From Billgrantia endophytica (GTDB lineage Bacteria > Pseudomonadota > Gammaproteobacteria > Pseudomonadales > Halomonadaceae), in NCBI RefSeq assembly GCF_002879615.1, contig NZ_PNRF01000046.1:18558-82557 (forward strand): a stretch of 64,000 nucleotides of DNA, in the 5' to 3' direction. Both the position numbers and the translations under genes were made by a program. The notes under the pieces were generated by a model that saw only the letters and a program-made list of their open reading frames with translations, was not told the origin of the DNA and made no database searches. Below, piece after piece: positions 50,826-59,485 of this stretch; the first letter of the stretch is position 1, and every line of letters begins with the position of its first letter.

Positions 50826-51833
50826 ATGTCGCTCGAAGGTTGGAGCCATGCTGTGGTCGATACATTGATCGCTCTGCTGATGATGGTCGTCAGCTGGTTG
50901 CCGGAAACCCTGGCAGCTCCCTTTGACTATCACTTCATGCAGCGAGCCCTGCTGACATCCGTGCTGGTGGGCGCTATCTGCGGCATGCTGTCATGCTATG
51001 TCGTGCTCAAGCGCTGGTCGTTGCTTGGCGATGCCATTTCCCACGCGGTATTGCCCGGCGTAGCCGTCGCCTACCTCCTGGGCTGGCCCTTCTTCATAGG
51101 CGCATTCATTACAGGCGCACTGACCTCGCTGGGCATAGGCGCCATCGAACGTCATACACGAATCAAGTCGGATGCGGCCATGGGGCTGATGTTCACAGGC
51201 GCCTTCGCCCTGGGGATCGTCATCATCAGCAAAATCGCCACCAATACCCATCTGATGCACATCCTGTTCGGCAATGTCCTGGGCGTTCAGCAAACGGCCC
51301 TGCTACTGACGCTGACGGCCGGCCTGGTCGCGCTGCTGAGCATATGGCTGGCGTATCGCCCGCTGCTTCTCTACACCTTCGATCCTCAACAGGCCCAGGC
51401 CCTGGGATTCCACACCGGCGCGATTCACTACGGACTGATCCTGCTGCTGACACTGACCATCGTTGCCAGCCTCGAGACCGTGGGCATCATTCTGGTGGTG
51501 GCGATGCTGATAACACCGGGCGCCACGGCGCATCTGCTCACCGACCGTTTCCCGGTCATGATGGCAATTTCGGTAACCGTAGGGGTGGTGTCAGCGATAG
51601 TGGGGCTGTGGCTTTCAGTAACCCTGGACGTGGCCTCCGGGGGCACCATCGTACTGGTCGCCACCAGTTTCTTCTTCCTTGCCTTGCTGGCAGCGCCGCG
51701 TCATGGGCTGGTGATACGTCAACTGAAGCGATGGATGGCCGGTCAGGCGCAGTCGGCGGCGCCTTCCCCGAACATATCGAAAAGCAGCTCGCGCCCCATG
51801 GCGGTGAGCACGAAACGCCCGGAATCATTATAG
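50826..51833 (+). CDS. Manganese ABC transporter permease
   Basis: The 335-residue membrane protein has eight to nine hydrophobic segments and the ABC-3 family motifs LLTSVLVGAICGMLSCYVVLKRWSLLGDAISHAVLPGVAVAYL, GLMFTGAFALGIVIIS and LETVGIILVVAMLITPGATAHLLTDRF. It completes the binding protein-ATPase-permease operon. The last 30 codons (basic/Ser/Pro-rich) run antisense over the 3' end of a small minus-strand gene (51743-52057), so the C-terminus may be under dual constraint or wrongly extended. Confidence 0.93.
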   Translation: MSLEGWSHAVVDTLIALLMMVVSWLPETLAAPFDYHFMQRALLTSVLVGAICGMLSCYVVLKRWSLLGDAISHAVLPGVAVAYLLGWPFFIGAFITGALTSLGIGAIERHTRIKSDAAMGLMFTGAFALGIVIISKIATNTHLMHILFGNVLGVQQTALLLTLTAGLVALLSIWLAYRPLLLYTFDPQQAQALGFHTGAIHYGLILLLTLTIVASLETVGIILVVAMLITPGATAHLLTDRFPVMMAISVTVGVVSAIVGLWLSVTLDVASGGTIVLVATSFFFLALLAAPRHGLVIRQLKRWMAGQAQSAAPSPNISKSSSRPMAVSTKRPESL

Positions 51834-52057
51834 GTAGCGGCTTCGCTGCGCTCCAGGACCCGCTGGCAGGTTGACCAGTCGCTCGATCCACTGCTGAGTT
51901 CACGAATGGCGCGGCTGTCGAGGCCACGGTGCGAAACCGTCACGGATTCCAGGACGTGTCCGTGATGAAAAAGCAGCACGGCCATGTTCGAGATGCACTG
52001 GCGAAGGCTTCGCTGCAGGCCAGTCGCGGGGGATGTGTCGATCGTCATGTTCTGCAT
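51743..52057 (-). CDS. Small protein with winged-helix-like C-terminus, 104 aa
   Basis: The product is MQNMTIDTSPATGLQRS onward; the C-terminal RFVLTAMGRELLFDMFG resembles the end of a winged-helix domain, but no family can be named. GAGAGGAAG lies just upstream; an internal ATG at 52048 is an equally good start. A strong promoter (52087-52115) precedes it. Its 3' end overlaps the manganese permease gene tail-to-tail by 91 bp. An IS701 remnant begins less than 100 bp upstream of the promoter. Confidence 0.6.
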   Translation of the reverse strand: MQNMTIDTSPATGLQRSLRQCISNMAVLLFHHGHVLESVTVSHRGLDSRAIRELSSGSSDWSTCQRVLERSEAATYNDSGRFVLTAMGRELLFDMFGEGAADCA

Positions 52058-52086
52058 CTTCCTCTCGCAAGAGTTTGCTGCAATGC

Positions 52087-52115
52087 ATTATACCACCAAG
52101 GTCTACCTATACCAA
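52087..52115 (-). promoter_or_regulatory. Sigma-70 promoter of the small gene at 51743
   Basis: On the minus strand, TTGGTA (52115-52110) and TATAAT (52092-52087) are separated by exactly 17 bp. A direct repeat of AGACCTTGGT overlaps the -35 region and spacer, a possible regulator site. Confidence 0.7.
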
Positions 52116-52164
52116 GGTCTTATACGGAACGATGACGCCGTGCGCCGCACAGTTAGTACTACAG

Positions 52165-52995
52165 CCGTAACTTTCATGATGATCGAGCTTCATCATCCGT
52201 ATGTACTGATGGCGACAATGGCATTGCCAGGCGCGATACTGATGCCGTCGCCGCCAATTCGACCAGTGCAGCACGTGCGACAGGGCCTGTTTCCCCTGCT
52301 CGAACCCGTGATGCATCATTCGTCGGAGTTCAAGTAAGGGCCAGGCGATACGCGTCGTGGCGTTTTTTCCTGGGGTGGGCCTGTCGGATGGCAACCAGCA
52401 AGGCGTGTGCCAGCAGGGCCAGGGCGATGTGGCGATGCCAATTGCCCCAACGGCGGACTTTATCGTCATCCAGCCCACATTCACCCTTGGCTATCTGGAA
52501 ACCTTGCTCGATTTTCCAACGCTGACCGGCAACCCACGCCAAGCTATGAATCGACGCCTGTTCCCGCTGGGCAAAGACCGCATAGCAGACCAACTCGTTC
52601 GGCCGTGAGCTGCTGCGTCGGATCAGCTCCGGCTTGCTGGCAAACGTCACCTCATCGAGGGCCGGCACGCCGGCAACGATTGCGATCCTCGGTCTAGAAC
52701 TTGGGCAAGTATAAGACGCGATCCAGGAAGGCCATGCTCGGCAGGACTGGCATAGAAGAAGAAAGATCCCAATCTGGCTGTTTTCGATACACCCGGCCGT
52801 GCCACTGTACTGGTGCTGTACGCCGGTGGAGTGCTGGCCTTTCTTGATGAAACCGGTCTCATCCAGTACCAGCACGCTATCAGGATTAGCCAGTGTATAG
52901 ATGACCCATTGGCGAAGAATATCCCGCGCCACACCGGCATTCCAGCGTGCCCGATTCATCAGGTACTGAACCCCGTCAGGGGAGCGTTACACGCT
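52165..52995 (-). pseudogene. Degenerate IS701 family transposase
   Basis: Fragments in different minus-strand frames rebuild an IS701-type DDE transposase: PDGVQYLMNRARWNA, then SVLVLDETGFIKKGQHSTGV and QYSGTAG (first catalytic Asp region), YASPAEHG and FLDRVLYLPKF in other frames with a stop codon, then LDEVTFASKPELI, WKIEQGFQIAKGECGLDD, and a last frameshift before ELRRMMHHGFEQ and VLHWSNWRRRHQ. At least three frameshifts and one in-frame stop make it non-functional. The N-terminal third is missing at about 52995, directly beside the AEC transporter gene. No terminal inverted repeats were identified; the ends are approximate. Confidence 0.82.
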
Positions 52996-53011
52996 TATGG
53001 ATGGAAACTAA

Positions 53012-53926
53012 CTACCCCGCCAGGCGCAGCCAAAGCGGCAAAGTAATCATGGCCAATATAGTTTGTTTTGTGATCAATACTGCCATCATTTCCGCATCTC
53101 CTCCCAACTGACGCGCGAGAATGTAGGAAGTAGTAGCAGTGGGAAGGGCAGAGAAAAGTAGCGCTACGTCGCGGCTCACCGGGTCAAGCTCCAACACCAC
53201 AGCCAGCACCAGTACCAGAGCAGGCATTAGCACCAGCTTTACGATGTTGGTGGCCCAGACAGCGCAATCGATTCGTAGCAGTGCCATAGGTCGCAGCGCC
53301 ACTCCCACCGCTACCAAGCCCAACGGCAATGCCGCACGACCTAACAGTTCGACCATCGCCTCACTCCATCCAGGAAGCCCGATGCCGCTAACACTGAGGG
53401 CAATCCCCAGAAGGCTGGCGATGATCAAAGGATTGCGAAGCAATGCCAACAGGCTCCTACTGAAGCTAGCACCACCCAAGGTGCCAGATGCGATAAAACA
53501 TGCTACGCACATAACGTTGACCGTCGGCACCATGATTGCCACGGCGACCGCTGCCACTGTTACCCCGGGAGCACCGTGCAAGGCCGCAGCGCCTGCCACA
53601 CCAACATAAGTGTTCATGCGCAATGCTCCCTGGAACACAGAGGTGAAAGCATCCGCCCCCATGCGTAGCCAACCCTGAAGGGTCCAGAGTAGCGCACCAA
53701 ATACTCCCATAACCCCCAACAGCACAATCGCCAAACGGCCCACAGGTACCTGGCTGACGTCAGCGGTGGCCAGCGTAGCCACCAGCATGGCGGGGAATAA
53801 CAAGAAGTAAATCAGGCGTTCCATCTCTGGCCAAAAATCAGCTATTGGTTGCCATAGCCGGCCGAGAAGTGCTCCCAGCAAGATCAGCAGGAACAAAGGC
53901 CCTAGTGCATCCACCACTCCCGTCAT
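53012..53926 (-). CDS. AEC family (auxin efflux carrier / MdcF-like) transporter
   Basis: The 304-residue membrane protein has about ten hydrophobic segments and AEC patterns: MTGVVDALGPLFLLILLGALLGR at the start, QGALRMNTYVGVAGAAALHG, LLRNPLIIASLLGIAL, GRAALPLGLVAVGVAL and ALPTATTSYILARQLGGDAEMMAVLITKQTILAMITLPLWL. Bacterial members include malonate transporters (MdcF) and other organic-acid carriers. The ATG at 53926 has AGGAG 6 bases upstream and fits the family N-terminus; the longer frame to 54031 is rejected. It lies downstream of the carboxylase cluster and may import its acid substrate. Its 3' end abuts the IS701 remnant. Confidence 0.85.
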   Translation of the reverse strand: MTGVVDALGPLFLLILLGALLGRLWQPIADFWPEMERLIYFLLFPAMLVATLATADVSQVPVGRLAIVLLGVMGVFGALLWTLQGWLRMGADAFTSVFQGALRMNTYVGVAGAAALHGAPGVTVAAVAVAIMVPTVNVMCVACFIASGTLGGASFSRSLLALLRNPLIIASLLGIALSVSGIGLPGWSEAMVELLGRAALPLGLVAVGVALRPMALLRIDCAVWATNIVKLVLMPALVLVLAVVLELDPVSRDVALLFSALPTATTSYILARQLGGDAEMMAVLITKQTILAMITLPLWLRLAG

Positions 53927-54058
53927 TTCGTTCTCCTGGATCTGGTCAAGCACGGCAATATCTTCTGATTCAAAGGGGCTCTGAGCGACTGAAGCGTTCA
54001 AATCGTTCCAAGTCATCGTCTCAGCTGTCATTATCTGACCACCGGCACAGGCTTGTTT

Positions 54059-54091
54059 TACCTGACAGCCGGGTTATCCGGCTGCCAGGTA
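54059..54091. repeat. Inverted repeat upstream of the AEC transporter
   Basis: TACCTGaCAGCCGG (54059-54072) pairs with CCGGCTGcCAGGTA (54078-54091): 13 of 14 positions pair around a 5-base loop. No T-tract follows on either strand in the right place, so it is not a clear terminator; an operator or mobile-element end is possible. Confidence 0.5.
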
Positions 54092-54169
54092 GTATTCAAT
54101 ACACGCTTACTCCTCAGCATAATCTTCGCAGAGACCAGATTTCCTAAGGTAAATAACATGAACACATTC

Positions 54170-54504
54170 TCCTAGTTCTTGGCCAACCCCTTGTAGATAT
54201 CTTCCCGGTAGCCAATCGCTTGTTGATGATATGAAGCGGGTCTCTACCTAGGAGTGCGTAGAGTATGTCGAACAAAACATTAGTTGCCTTTCTTGGTGAA
54301 GGGTGCAGCCGTAACGATGATAGTATCGACAATGGTACCTTCGCGCATAAACAGGCTCCTTTTGGCCAGACTGGCGTTGATCTCTTCGAATATCCACAGA
54401 ATCAGTGCCTGGCACCAGAGCATCTATCTGCTCTAGGAATCGCTCTCGTAGATGGTCTTGTTCTTGTTCTGATGCCCGACTAGGGAAAACGATATCTGTT
54501 TCAT
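54170..54504 (-). pseudogene. IS5 family transposase fragments
   Basis: Minus-strand pieces in several frames match an IS5-type transposase: MKQISFS at the start (54504), RERFLEQIDALVPG, then after a deletion INASLAKRSLFMREGTIVDT-like sequence (FMREGTIVD is diagnostic), TKKGN, and near 54170-54230 a C-terminal REDIYKGLAKN-like piece. Frameshifts and internal deletions leave nothing functional. The remaining bases from 54505 to 54716 show no recognisable gene. Confidence 0.65.
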
Positions 54505-54716
54505 AAGGGGACTCGAATCGGGAAGTAATGTGATGACACCAATTTGAATCCCGCCGGTAGCACTCAGACTTCCTCGGCGGAATTTATGCAGCGTTCCTTT
54601 GAGCCGTCCCGTAACAGGCTATCAGCAAAAAGAAAAAACTTAATTGCCAACAGCAGCGGAAAAGCTTCAGAGGCACCAGAGCTAGAGTTATGGTTTCGAC
54701 TCAGCACGACCACATT

Positions 54717-56108
54717 TCATGGGCTATCAGTTATTGATGCCACACTTTGCCGAGCAAAAAAATCATCTACGTAGCCAGTCGTGACACCACCCTGTTTAAA
54801 TTTAAAATCACGCAGTATATTGCTCAAGAAAGCCGAGTTATTATGCAAACCTTCCACAACCACCTCTTCCAACGCCCGGGAAAGATTAGCGATGGCTTCC
54901 TCGCGGTCCGCTCCATGGGCTATTATTTTGGCCATCAGCGGATCGTAGTACGGCGTGACTTGATCGCCGCTACGTACTCCGGTATCTATCCGTAAGAATT
55001 CGCCCAGCATTGGCCAAACCAGTGTTTTAATATTTCCAGGAGCGGGGAGGAAGTTTTTTTCTGGGCGCTCAGCATAAAGTCGACATTCGATTGCGTGCCC
55101 CGCCATGTGGATTAAACCCTGAGCAATGACTGGAAGTTCTCCAAGGGCTTGACGTAGTTGCCATTCCACTAAGTCCACACCAGTGACCATCTCAGTGGCT
55201 GGATGCTCTACTTGTATTCGAGTATTCATTTCCAGAAAATAAGCGGACTGTCGGTGACGATCATAGATGAATTCCACTGTCCCTGCTCCGCTATATTGCT
55301 GATGACGGACCAGCGCAAGCGCAGCTTGGTACAGTTTGTTGCGGACCTTTTCGGGTATATTGGGGGCTGGGGCCTCTTCAATGATTTTCTGAAAGCGACG
55401 CTGTACCGAGCAATCCCGGTCATACAGGTGAAGCCCTTCGCCGTTGCCAAAACCGAACACCTGCACCTCTACGTGCCTAGCCTCAGCCACGTAGCGCTCC
55501 AAATAAATACTAGAGTCACCGAATGCCTTGGACGACATGGATTGCGTTGCCTCAACGACTGCCTCGATATCATCGGGAGCATCAACACGGCGCATGCCGA
55601 TGCCGCCGCCGCCAGCGGCAGCCTTGACCAACAGAGGGTAGCCTACTTGTTCGGCGGCTTCATGAAGGCCATCCATATCTCCTTGCCGGAAGCGCCGACT
55701 GCCTGGCAATACTGGCACTCCGGCGGAAATAGCGATTTCCCGGGCGCGCTCCTTATCACCCATAGCATCAATGGCATTCGGGGCGGGCCCTACCCAGAGC
55801 AACCCCTCATCCCTAACTCGCCGGGCAAAGTTGCCGCTCTCGGAGAGAAAGCCGTACCCTGGGTGTATCACGGTGGCGCCAGTCTCGCGAGCTGCAGCGA
55901 AAATGGCTTCAGCATCTAGGTAACTCTTCGCAGCCTGAGCTGGGCCGATCGCCACCGCCTGATCGGCCATTTCCACATGGCGGGCATCTTTATCAGCATC
56001 AGAATAAACGGCTACTGTCGATAAACTGAGTCGCTGGCAAGTGTCGATAATACGACAGGCAATTTCGCCGCGATTTGCAATTAGAATTTTATGGTTCATA
56101 ACGTCCAT
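54717..56108 (-). CDS. Biotin carboxylase subunit of an acyl-CoA carboxylase (AccC-like)
   Basis: The 463-residue ATP-grasp enzyme has HKILIANRGEIACRI at 6-20, HPGYGFLSE at 82-90, KAAAGGGGIGMRRV at 162-175 and the active-site stretch EMNTRIQVEHPATEMVTGVDLV near 294-315. It carboxylates the biotin of the carrier protein using ATP and bicarbonate. It is not fused to a biotin domain; the carrier is the separate 71-residue protein at 59231-59446. GGAG precedes the ATG at 56108. Codon use is more AT-rich than in the rest of the window. It is the last carboxylase gene of the island's operon. Confidence 0.94.
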   Translation of the reverse strand: MDVMNHKILIANRGEIACRIIDTCQRLSLSTVAVYSDADKDARHVEMADQAVAIGPAQAAKSYLDAEAIFAAARETGATVIHPGYGFLSESGNFARRVRDEGLLWVGPAPNAIDAMGDKERAREIAISAGVPVLPGSRRFRQGDMDGLHEAAEQVGYPLLVKAAAGGGGIGMRRVDAPDDIEAVVEATQSMSSKAFGDSSIYLERYVAEARHVEVQVFGFGNGEGLHLYDRDCSVQRRFQKIIEEAPAPNIPEKVRNKLYQAALALVRHQQYSGAGTVEFIYDRHRQSAYFLEMNTRIQVEHPATEMVTGVDLVEWQLRQALGELPVIAQGLIHMAGHAIECRLYAERPEKNFLPAPGNIKTLVWPMLGEFLRIDTGVRSGDQVTPYYDPLMAKIIAHGADREEAIANLSRALEEVVVEGLHNNSAFLSNILRDFKFKQGGVTTGYVDDFFARQSVASITDSP

Positions 56109-56133
56109 CAATATACTCCAGAATCGATAGTGT

Positions 56134-57495
56134 TTAGGTAATCACCTTATTGAGGGCGGTGAGAAAAAGCACACCTATCAATGCAAAGAACAAGTTGAGT
56201 AGCGTATTGCTGCTCAGGATAAGACTGCTGCGCTCCACTCGATACATGCCAGACGCCACGATCACGATAAGCGTTGCGGGGCCAATCATTGAACTGCAAG
56301 CCCAGCCCAGTAACACCGCTCCGCAGAGCACAATATCTGTCAGCCAAGTTTCCGCACTGCCAAAGACAGCCAGCATGATTGAAGCCGCCACAATGGGGTG
56401 CCCGCCGATAACTACAGTGATTAGCATCCCGGCAACGATGATCATAACCAACAGCAGCACTGCAGTTTCGGGCCCGAAGAGACCTTGAACCAAGAGCTCA
56501 ACGGTAGTGCTCCCGCGCATCACCGTACCCAGCGCAAAGGCCCAGGCTACAATGGATATTTCGGTGCCCAGTCTATCCAGGCGCTCGCGAGTATGCCGAA
56601 GAGCTTGCTGACGCACGTCCGGTGCCTGGGCAACTAGTATTCCAGCCACGAGAGGTAATAGTGTGAGGCTCGCCGCCTCCAGCGTGGAAAGGGCTGAAAA
56701 GGTACGGACCAACACAACCACCACCGCAACGGTGACTACCCAAGGGATGATCGCTCGTAGCGCATAGATGCTGCGCCCTACGAGGACAAATTTGTTAGGC
56801 ATACGCAAAAAGGTTAATGCCATGATAATGCCAATGCTGCCAAGGATGAAACCAACTAAGATCGGCTGCCACAACGGCACATGGGGCATGAATTCCGATA
56901 CCACTGCCATCGCCACAAAAACCGGCGACCAGAGCATCGATAATGAGATGCCGAACATCGTCACCGAGGCTGCGGTCCGCCGACGCGCAGCGTCAGCATC
57001 CTGTGGCAGGACCGGCGAGAGTACTGCCAAGGCGCCCACAGTGAGCGCACTGCCAAGCATGTGCGCGCCGACCAGCATCATCCCGGCCTGGCAATTTGGA
57101 CCAATACGTTCGAGGCGCTCCCTGTAGTCAATTAGACGACGATCCCCAGCCATGGCATTACGTAGCAAGAAAACGGTAGGGATGAAAGCGGCAAACACTA
57201 GCGAGGCCTGGACTCCTTTTACGGCCAGGTGCCAAGCTTCGTCGGCTACCACCAGTCCTACGATGCCCAGCAGTAGGACGGAGGTGAGCACACGATTCCC
57301 GGCTCCAGCGATCATGAAGGCGAGAAGAAGATAGAGGACGAATAGCCACCCTGAGGCATTGTTAAGCCAAAGCTGATCAATCAGCATGCGCAGCAGCTCA
57401 AGGGGCCAAAGCAGCAGTAACACGAGCCCCATCATTCGAGCCAGCGATGGTCTTGCGGACCTCTGAGTGGCAACGGTCTCAAGCTTGGCTGACAT
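56134..57495 (-). CDS. Unrecognised multi-pass membrane protein, probable organic-anion transporter
   Basis: The 453-residue protein has about eleven to twelve hydrophobic segments and two internal halves of similar pattern. Stretches such as GHPIVAASIMLAVFGSAETWL and LLGWACSSMIGPATLIVIV near the C-terminus resemble re-entrant regions of ion-transporter (IT) superfamily carriers for dicarboxylates and citrate, but no family can be named with confidence. The ATG at 57495 has AGGA about 8 bases upstream. It lies between carboxyltransferase and biotin-carboxylase genes with short gaps. An alternative to transport is a membrane subunit coupling decarboxylation to ion pumping, as in glutaconyl-CoA decarboxylase, which is speculative. 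Confidence 0.75.
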   Translation of the reverse strand: MSAKLETVATQRSARPSLARMMGLVLLLLWPLELLRMLIDQLWLNNASGWLFVLYLLLAFMIAGAGNRVLTSVLLLGIVGLVVADEAWHLAVKGVQASLVFAAFIPTVFLLRNAMAGDRRLIDYRERLERIGPNCQAGMMLVGAHMLGSALTVGALAVLSPVLPQDADAARRRTAASVTMFGISLSMLWSPVFVAMAVVSEFMPHVPLWQPILVGFILGSIGIIMALTFLRMPNKFVLVGRSIYALRAIIPWVVTVAVVVVLVRTFSALSTLEAASLTLLPLVAGILVAQAPDVRQQALRHTRERLDRLGTEISIVAWAFALGTVMRGSTTVELLVQGLFGPETAVLLLVMIIVAGMLITVVIGGHPIVAASIMLAVFGSAETWLTDIVLCGAVLLGWACSSMIGPATLIVIVASGMYRVERSSLILSSNTLLNLFFALIGVLFLTALNKVIT

Positions 57496-57608
57496 GATCA
57501 TCTTCCTAACATTCACTTATCCCGATTGCCTGCCTGGGGCAAGGTGAAGATAGGTGACGCGATGAGGCACCAATCACCCCGGTGCCTTGTGGCTGGCTTC
57601 AATACTGG

Positions 57609-59246
57609 CTAAGGCTGCACGCCATAGCGAGCACGCGGCCCAAGCTCTGTTCTCAGTCGGGCATCGGCCAGGTTGATAAAGTCACAAAGCACCGGGCGGG
57701 TCTCCCTGGGATCAATAATTTCTTCGACGGCAAAGGCTTCCGCCGACCGGAATGGCGAGGCATAAGGCTTAAGTTCCGCCTCGATCTCCTTCTCCCGGGC
57801 GGCCGGATCCGGAGCGGACATGATGTCACGACGGAACGCAGCGGCTACCCCGCCTTCCACCGGCAGCGACCCCCATTCCGCACTAGGCCATGCCAACTTG
57901 AGATCGATGTCGTTCTTGTTGCAGGTAGCCATGCCGGCCATGCCGTAGCATTTGCGGATTACCAGAGTGAGCGTTGGTACCTTGAGGTTACCGGCGGAGT
58001 ATACCGCACGCATACCCTCCCGTAGTGTGCCCGACTGCTCCGCCTTCTCGCCTACCATGAAGCCGGGCAAGTCGACGAGGAAAATCAGAGGAATGTGGAA
58101 GGTGTCGCAGAGTTCCATGAAGTGGATTTGCTTGCGAGCAGCCTTATCGTCCAACGCGCCGCTATAAACCATAGGGTTATTAGCTACTATCCCCACGGGA
58201 CGGCCATCCAGACGGGCAAACAAAGTGATGACGGCCTTCGCATGAGTAGGCTGTATTTCGAACTCCGAGCCTTTGTCTATAACCATTTCGATAAGTCGGT
58301 ACATATTGTAGGCTTGGGTTCGCTTCGCAGGAATGATCGAAGCAAGCTCCTCATCGCAACGATTGACCGGGTCATCAGTGGGGGCCACCGGTGGCATTTC
58401 CCACACATTGGAAGGCATGAAGCTAAGAAAGCGCCGCATCTGTCTCAAAGCATCCTCTTCAGACTCTGCAGCATTGTGTATGGTGCCAGCCTGATCCACC
58501 GCGACTCTGGCACCGCCTAGCATTTCTTTGTCAACAATGCGTCCAAGTGATCGTTTTACGACAGGCGGACCGGCAGCGAAGATTTGACTAGTCTCGCGGA
58601 CCATCACTGAAAAGTGGGAAAGGATCGCACGGCCAGCCGGCCCACCTGCTGCGGTGCCCAAGACAGCGGACGCCACAGGTACGGTGCCCAACAACGAAAC
58701 AGAGCGCTCAAAGCCATGCACACCGGGGAACACGCTATGCCCACGACGCTGAATAGACGTCACGCTGCCACCGGCCCCATCAATCAAATTCAGCAGTGGT
58801 ATGCGATAGTGGTAAGCAAGGTCTTCGACAAAACCACCCTGTCCGCCCTTGCGGCGTAGGCTGCCGAAAGTCGTACCGCCGCGCACCGTGAAATCTTCAC
58901 CTCCGACAGCAACAGGTCGACCATCAACATGGGCCATCCCAGCGATATAAGGCGCTGGGGTGACCGAGATTAGGCGATTATTCTCATCGTACTTGCCACT
59001 GCCTGCCAGAGTGCCGATCTCACGGAAGCTATTAGCGTCGGTAAGCAGTGTTATGCGCTCTCGTACCGTTAACCGCCCTGCTTTATGCTGGCGTTCAATA
59101 GCTTCTCCGCCCCCCATGGCCTGAGCCTGCTGTCGGCGGAACTTTAGCTCCTCGATCCCACCTTCAATCTCCGGCCAACCCTGCTCTACAGCATAGGAGA
59201 ATTTTTTTTTCTCTCCCGTCGGTTCAGACGTCACTCGATTACGCAT
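57609..59246 (-). CDS. Acyl-CoA carboxylase carboxyltransferase subunit 1 (545 aa)
   Basis: The protein has both crotonase-fold halves of a PccB/MccB-type carboxyltransferase. The N-half shows GGGEAIERQHKAGRLTVRERI near 40-60, ARLP-like GGEDFTVRGGTTFGS, IPLLNLIDGAGGSV and the oxyanion loop AAGGPAGRAILSHFSVM; the C-half shows AVITLFARLDGRPVGIVANNP, IPLIFLVDLPGFMVG and AWPSAEWGSLPVEGGVAAAFRR. It transfers CO2 between carboxybiotin and an acyl-CoA. A GGAGGGGG ribosome-binding site lies upstream, and its start overlaps the biotin-carrier stop by 16 bp. It differs clearly from the second carboxyltransferase at 59486-61024, so the complex may contain two kinds of CT subunit. Confidence 0.92.
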   Translation of the reverse strand: MRNRVTSEPTGEKKKFSYAVEQGWPEIEGGIEELKFRRQQAQAMGGGEAIERQHKAGRLTVRERITLLTDANSFREIGTLAGSGKYDENNRLISVTPAPYIAGMAHVDGRPVAVGGEDFTVRGGTTFGSLRRKGGQGGFVEDLAYHYRIPLLNLIDGAGGSVTSIQRRGHSVFPGVHGFERSVSLLGTVPVASAVLGTAAGGPAGRAILSHFSVMVRETSQIFAAGPPVVKRSLGRIVDKEMLGGARVAVDQAGTIHNAAESEEDALRQMRRFLSFMPSNVWEMPPVAPTDDPVNRCDEELASIIPAKRTQAYNMYRLIEMVIDKGSEFEIQPTHAKAVITLFARLDGRPVGIVANNPMVYSGALDDKAARKQIHFMELCDTFHIPLIFLVDLPGFMVGEKAEQSGTLREGMRAVYSAGNLKVPTLTLVIRKCYGMAGMATCNKNDIDLKLAWPSAEWGSLPVEGGVAAAFRRDIMSAPDPAAREKEIEAELKPYASPFRSAEAFAVEEIIDPRETRPVLCDFINLADARLRTELGPRARYGVQP

Positions 59247-59446
59247 AGCAGGTCCCCCTCCTCCACGGATTCTCCCTCGGCTACTAGCAGCTCCTTGATA
59301 GTGCCCGCCATAGTCGCCTCTACGGGAATTTCCATCTTCATCGACTCTAAAATCATGACCACGTCTCCTTCCTCGACGCAATCACCGACATGCCTTTCGA
59401 TTTTCCATAGAGTTCCCGTTATTTCTGAAATCAGTTGTTGTGTCAT
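59231..59446 (-). CDS. Minimal biotin carboxyl carrier protein, 71 aa
   Basis: The whole protein is a single biotinyl domain with the attachment motif ESMKMEIP; Lys37 carries the biotin. Paired beta-stretches GDVVMILESMKMEIPV and GDLLCVIE complete the fold. There is no N-terminal Pro/Ala linker as in AccB. At 71 residues it is the size of the mycobacterial carrier TB7.3. The ATG at 59446 has GAGG at good spacing; an ATG two codons upstream is possible. It sits between the two carboxyltransferase genes and presumably shuttles carboxyl groups among all subunits. Confidence 0.92.
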   Translation of the reverse strand: MTQQLISEITGTLWKIERHVGDCVEEGDVVMILESMKMEIPVEATMAGTIKELLVAEGESVEEGDLLCVIE

Positions 59447-59485
59447 TTTCATTTTCCTCGTCAGTAACTTCATTACAATGGATAA

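Noticed and set aside
52330..52959. 209-codon frame as an intact transposase gene
   Set aside because: The family motifs continue in other frames, with stops and frameshifts; it is a remnant.
53927..54031. Upstream extension of the AEC transporter
   Set aside because: The AEC family N-terminus and a good ribosome-binding site are at 53926; the added 35 residues look unrelated.
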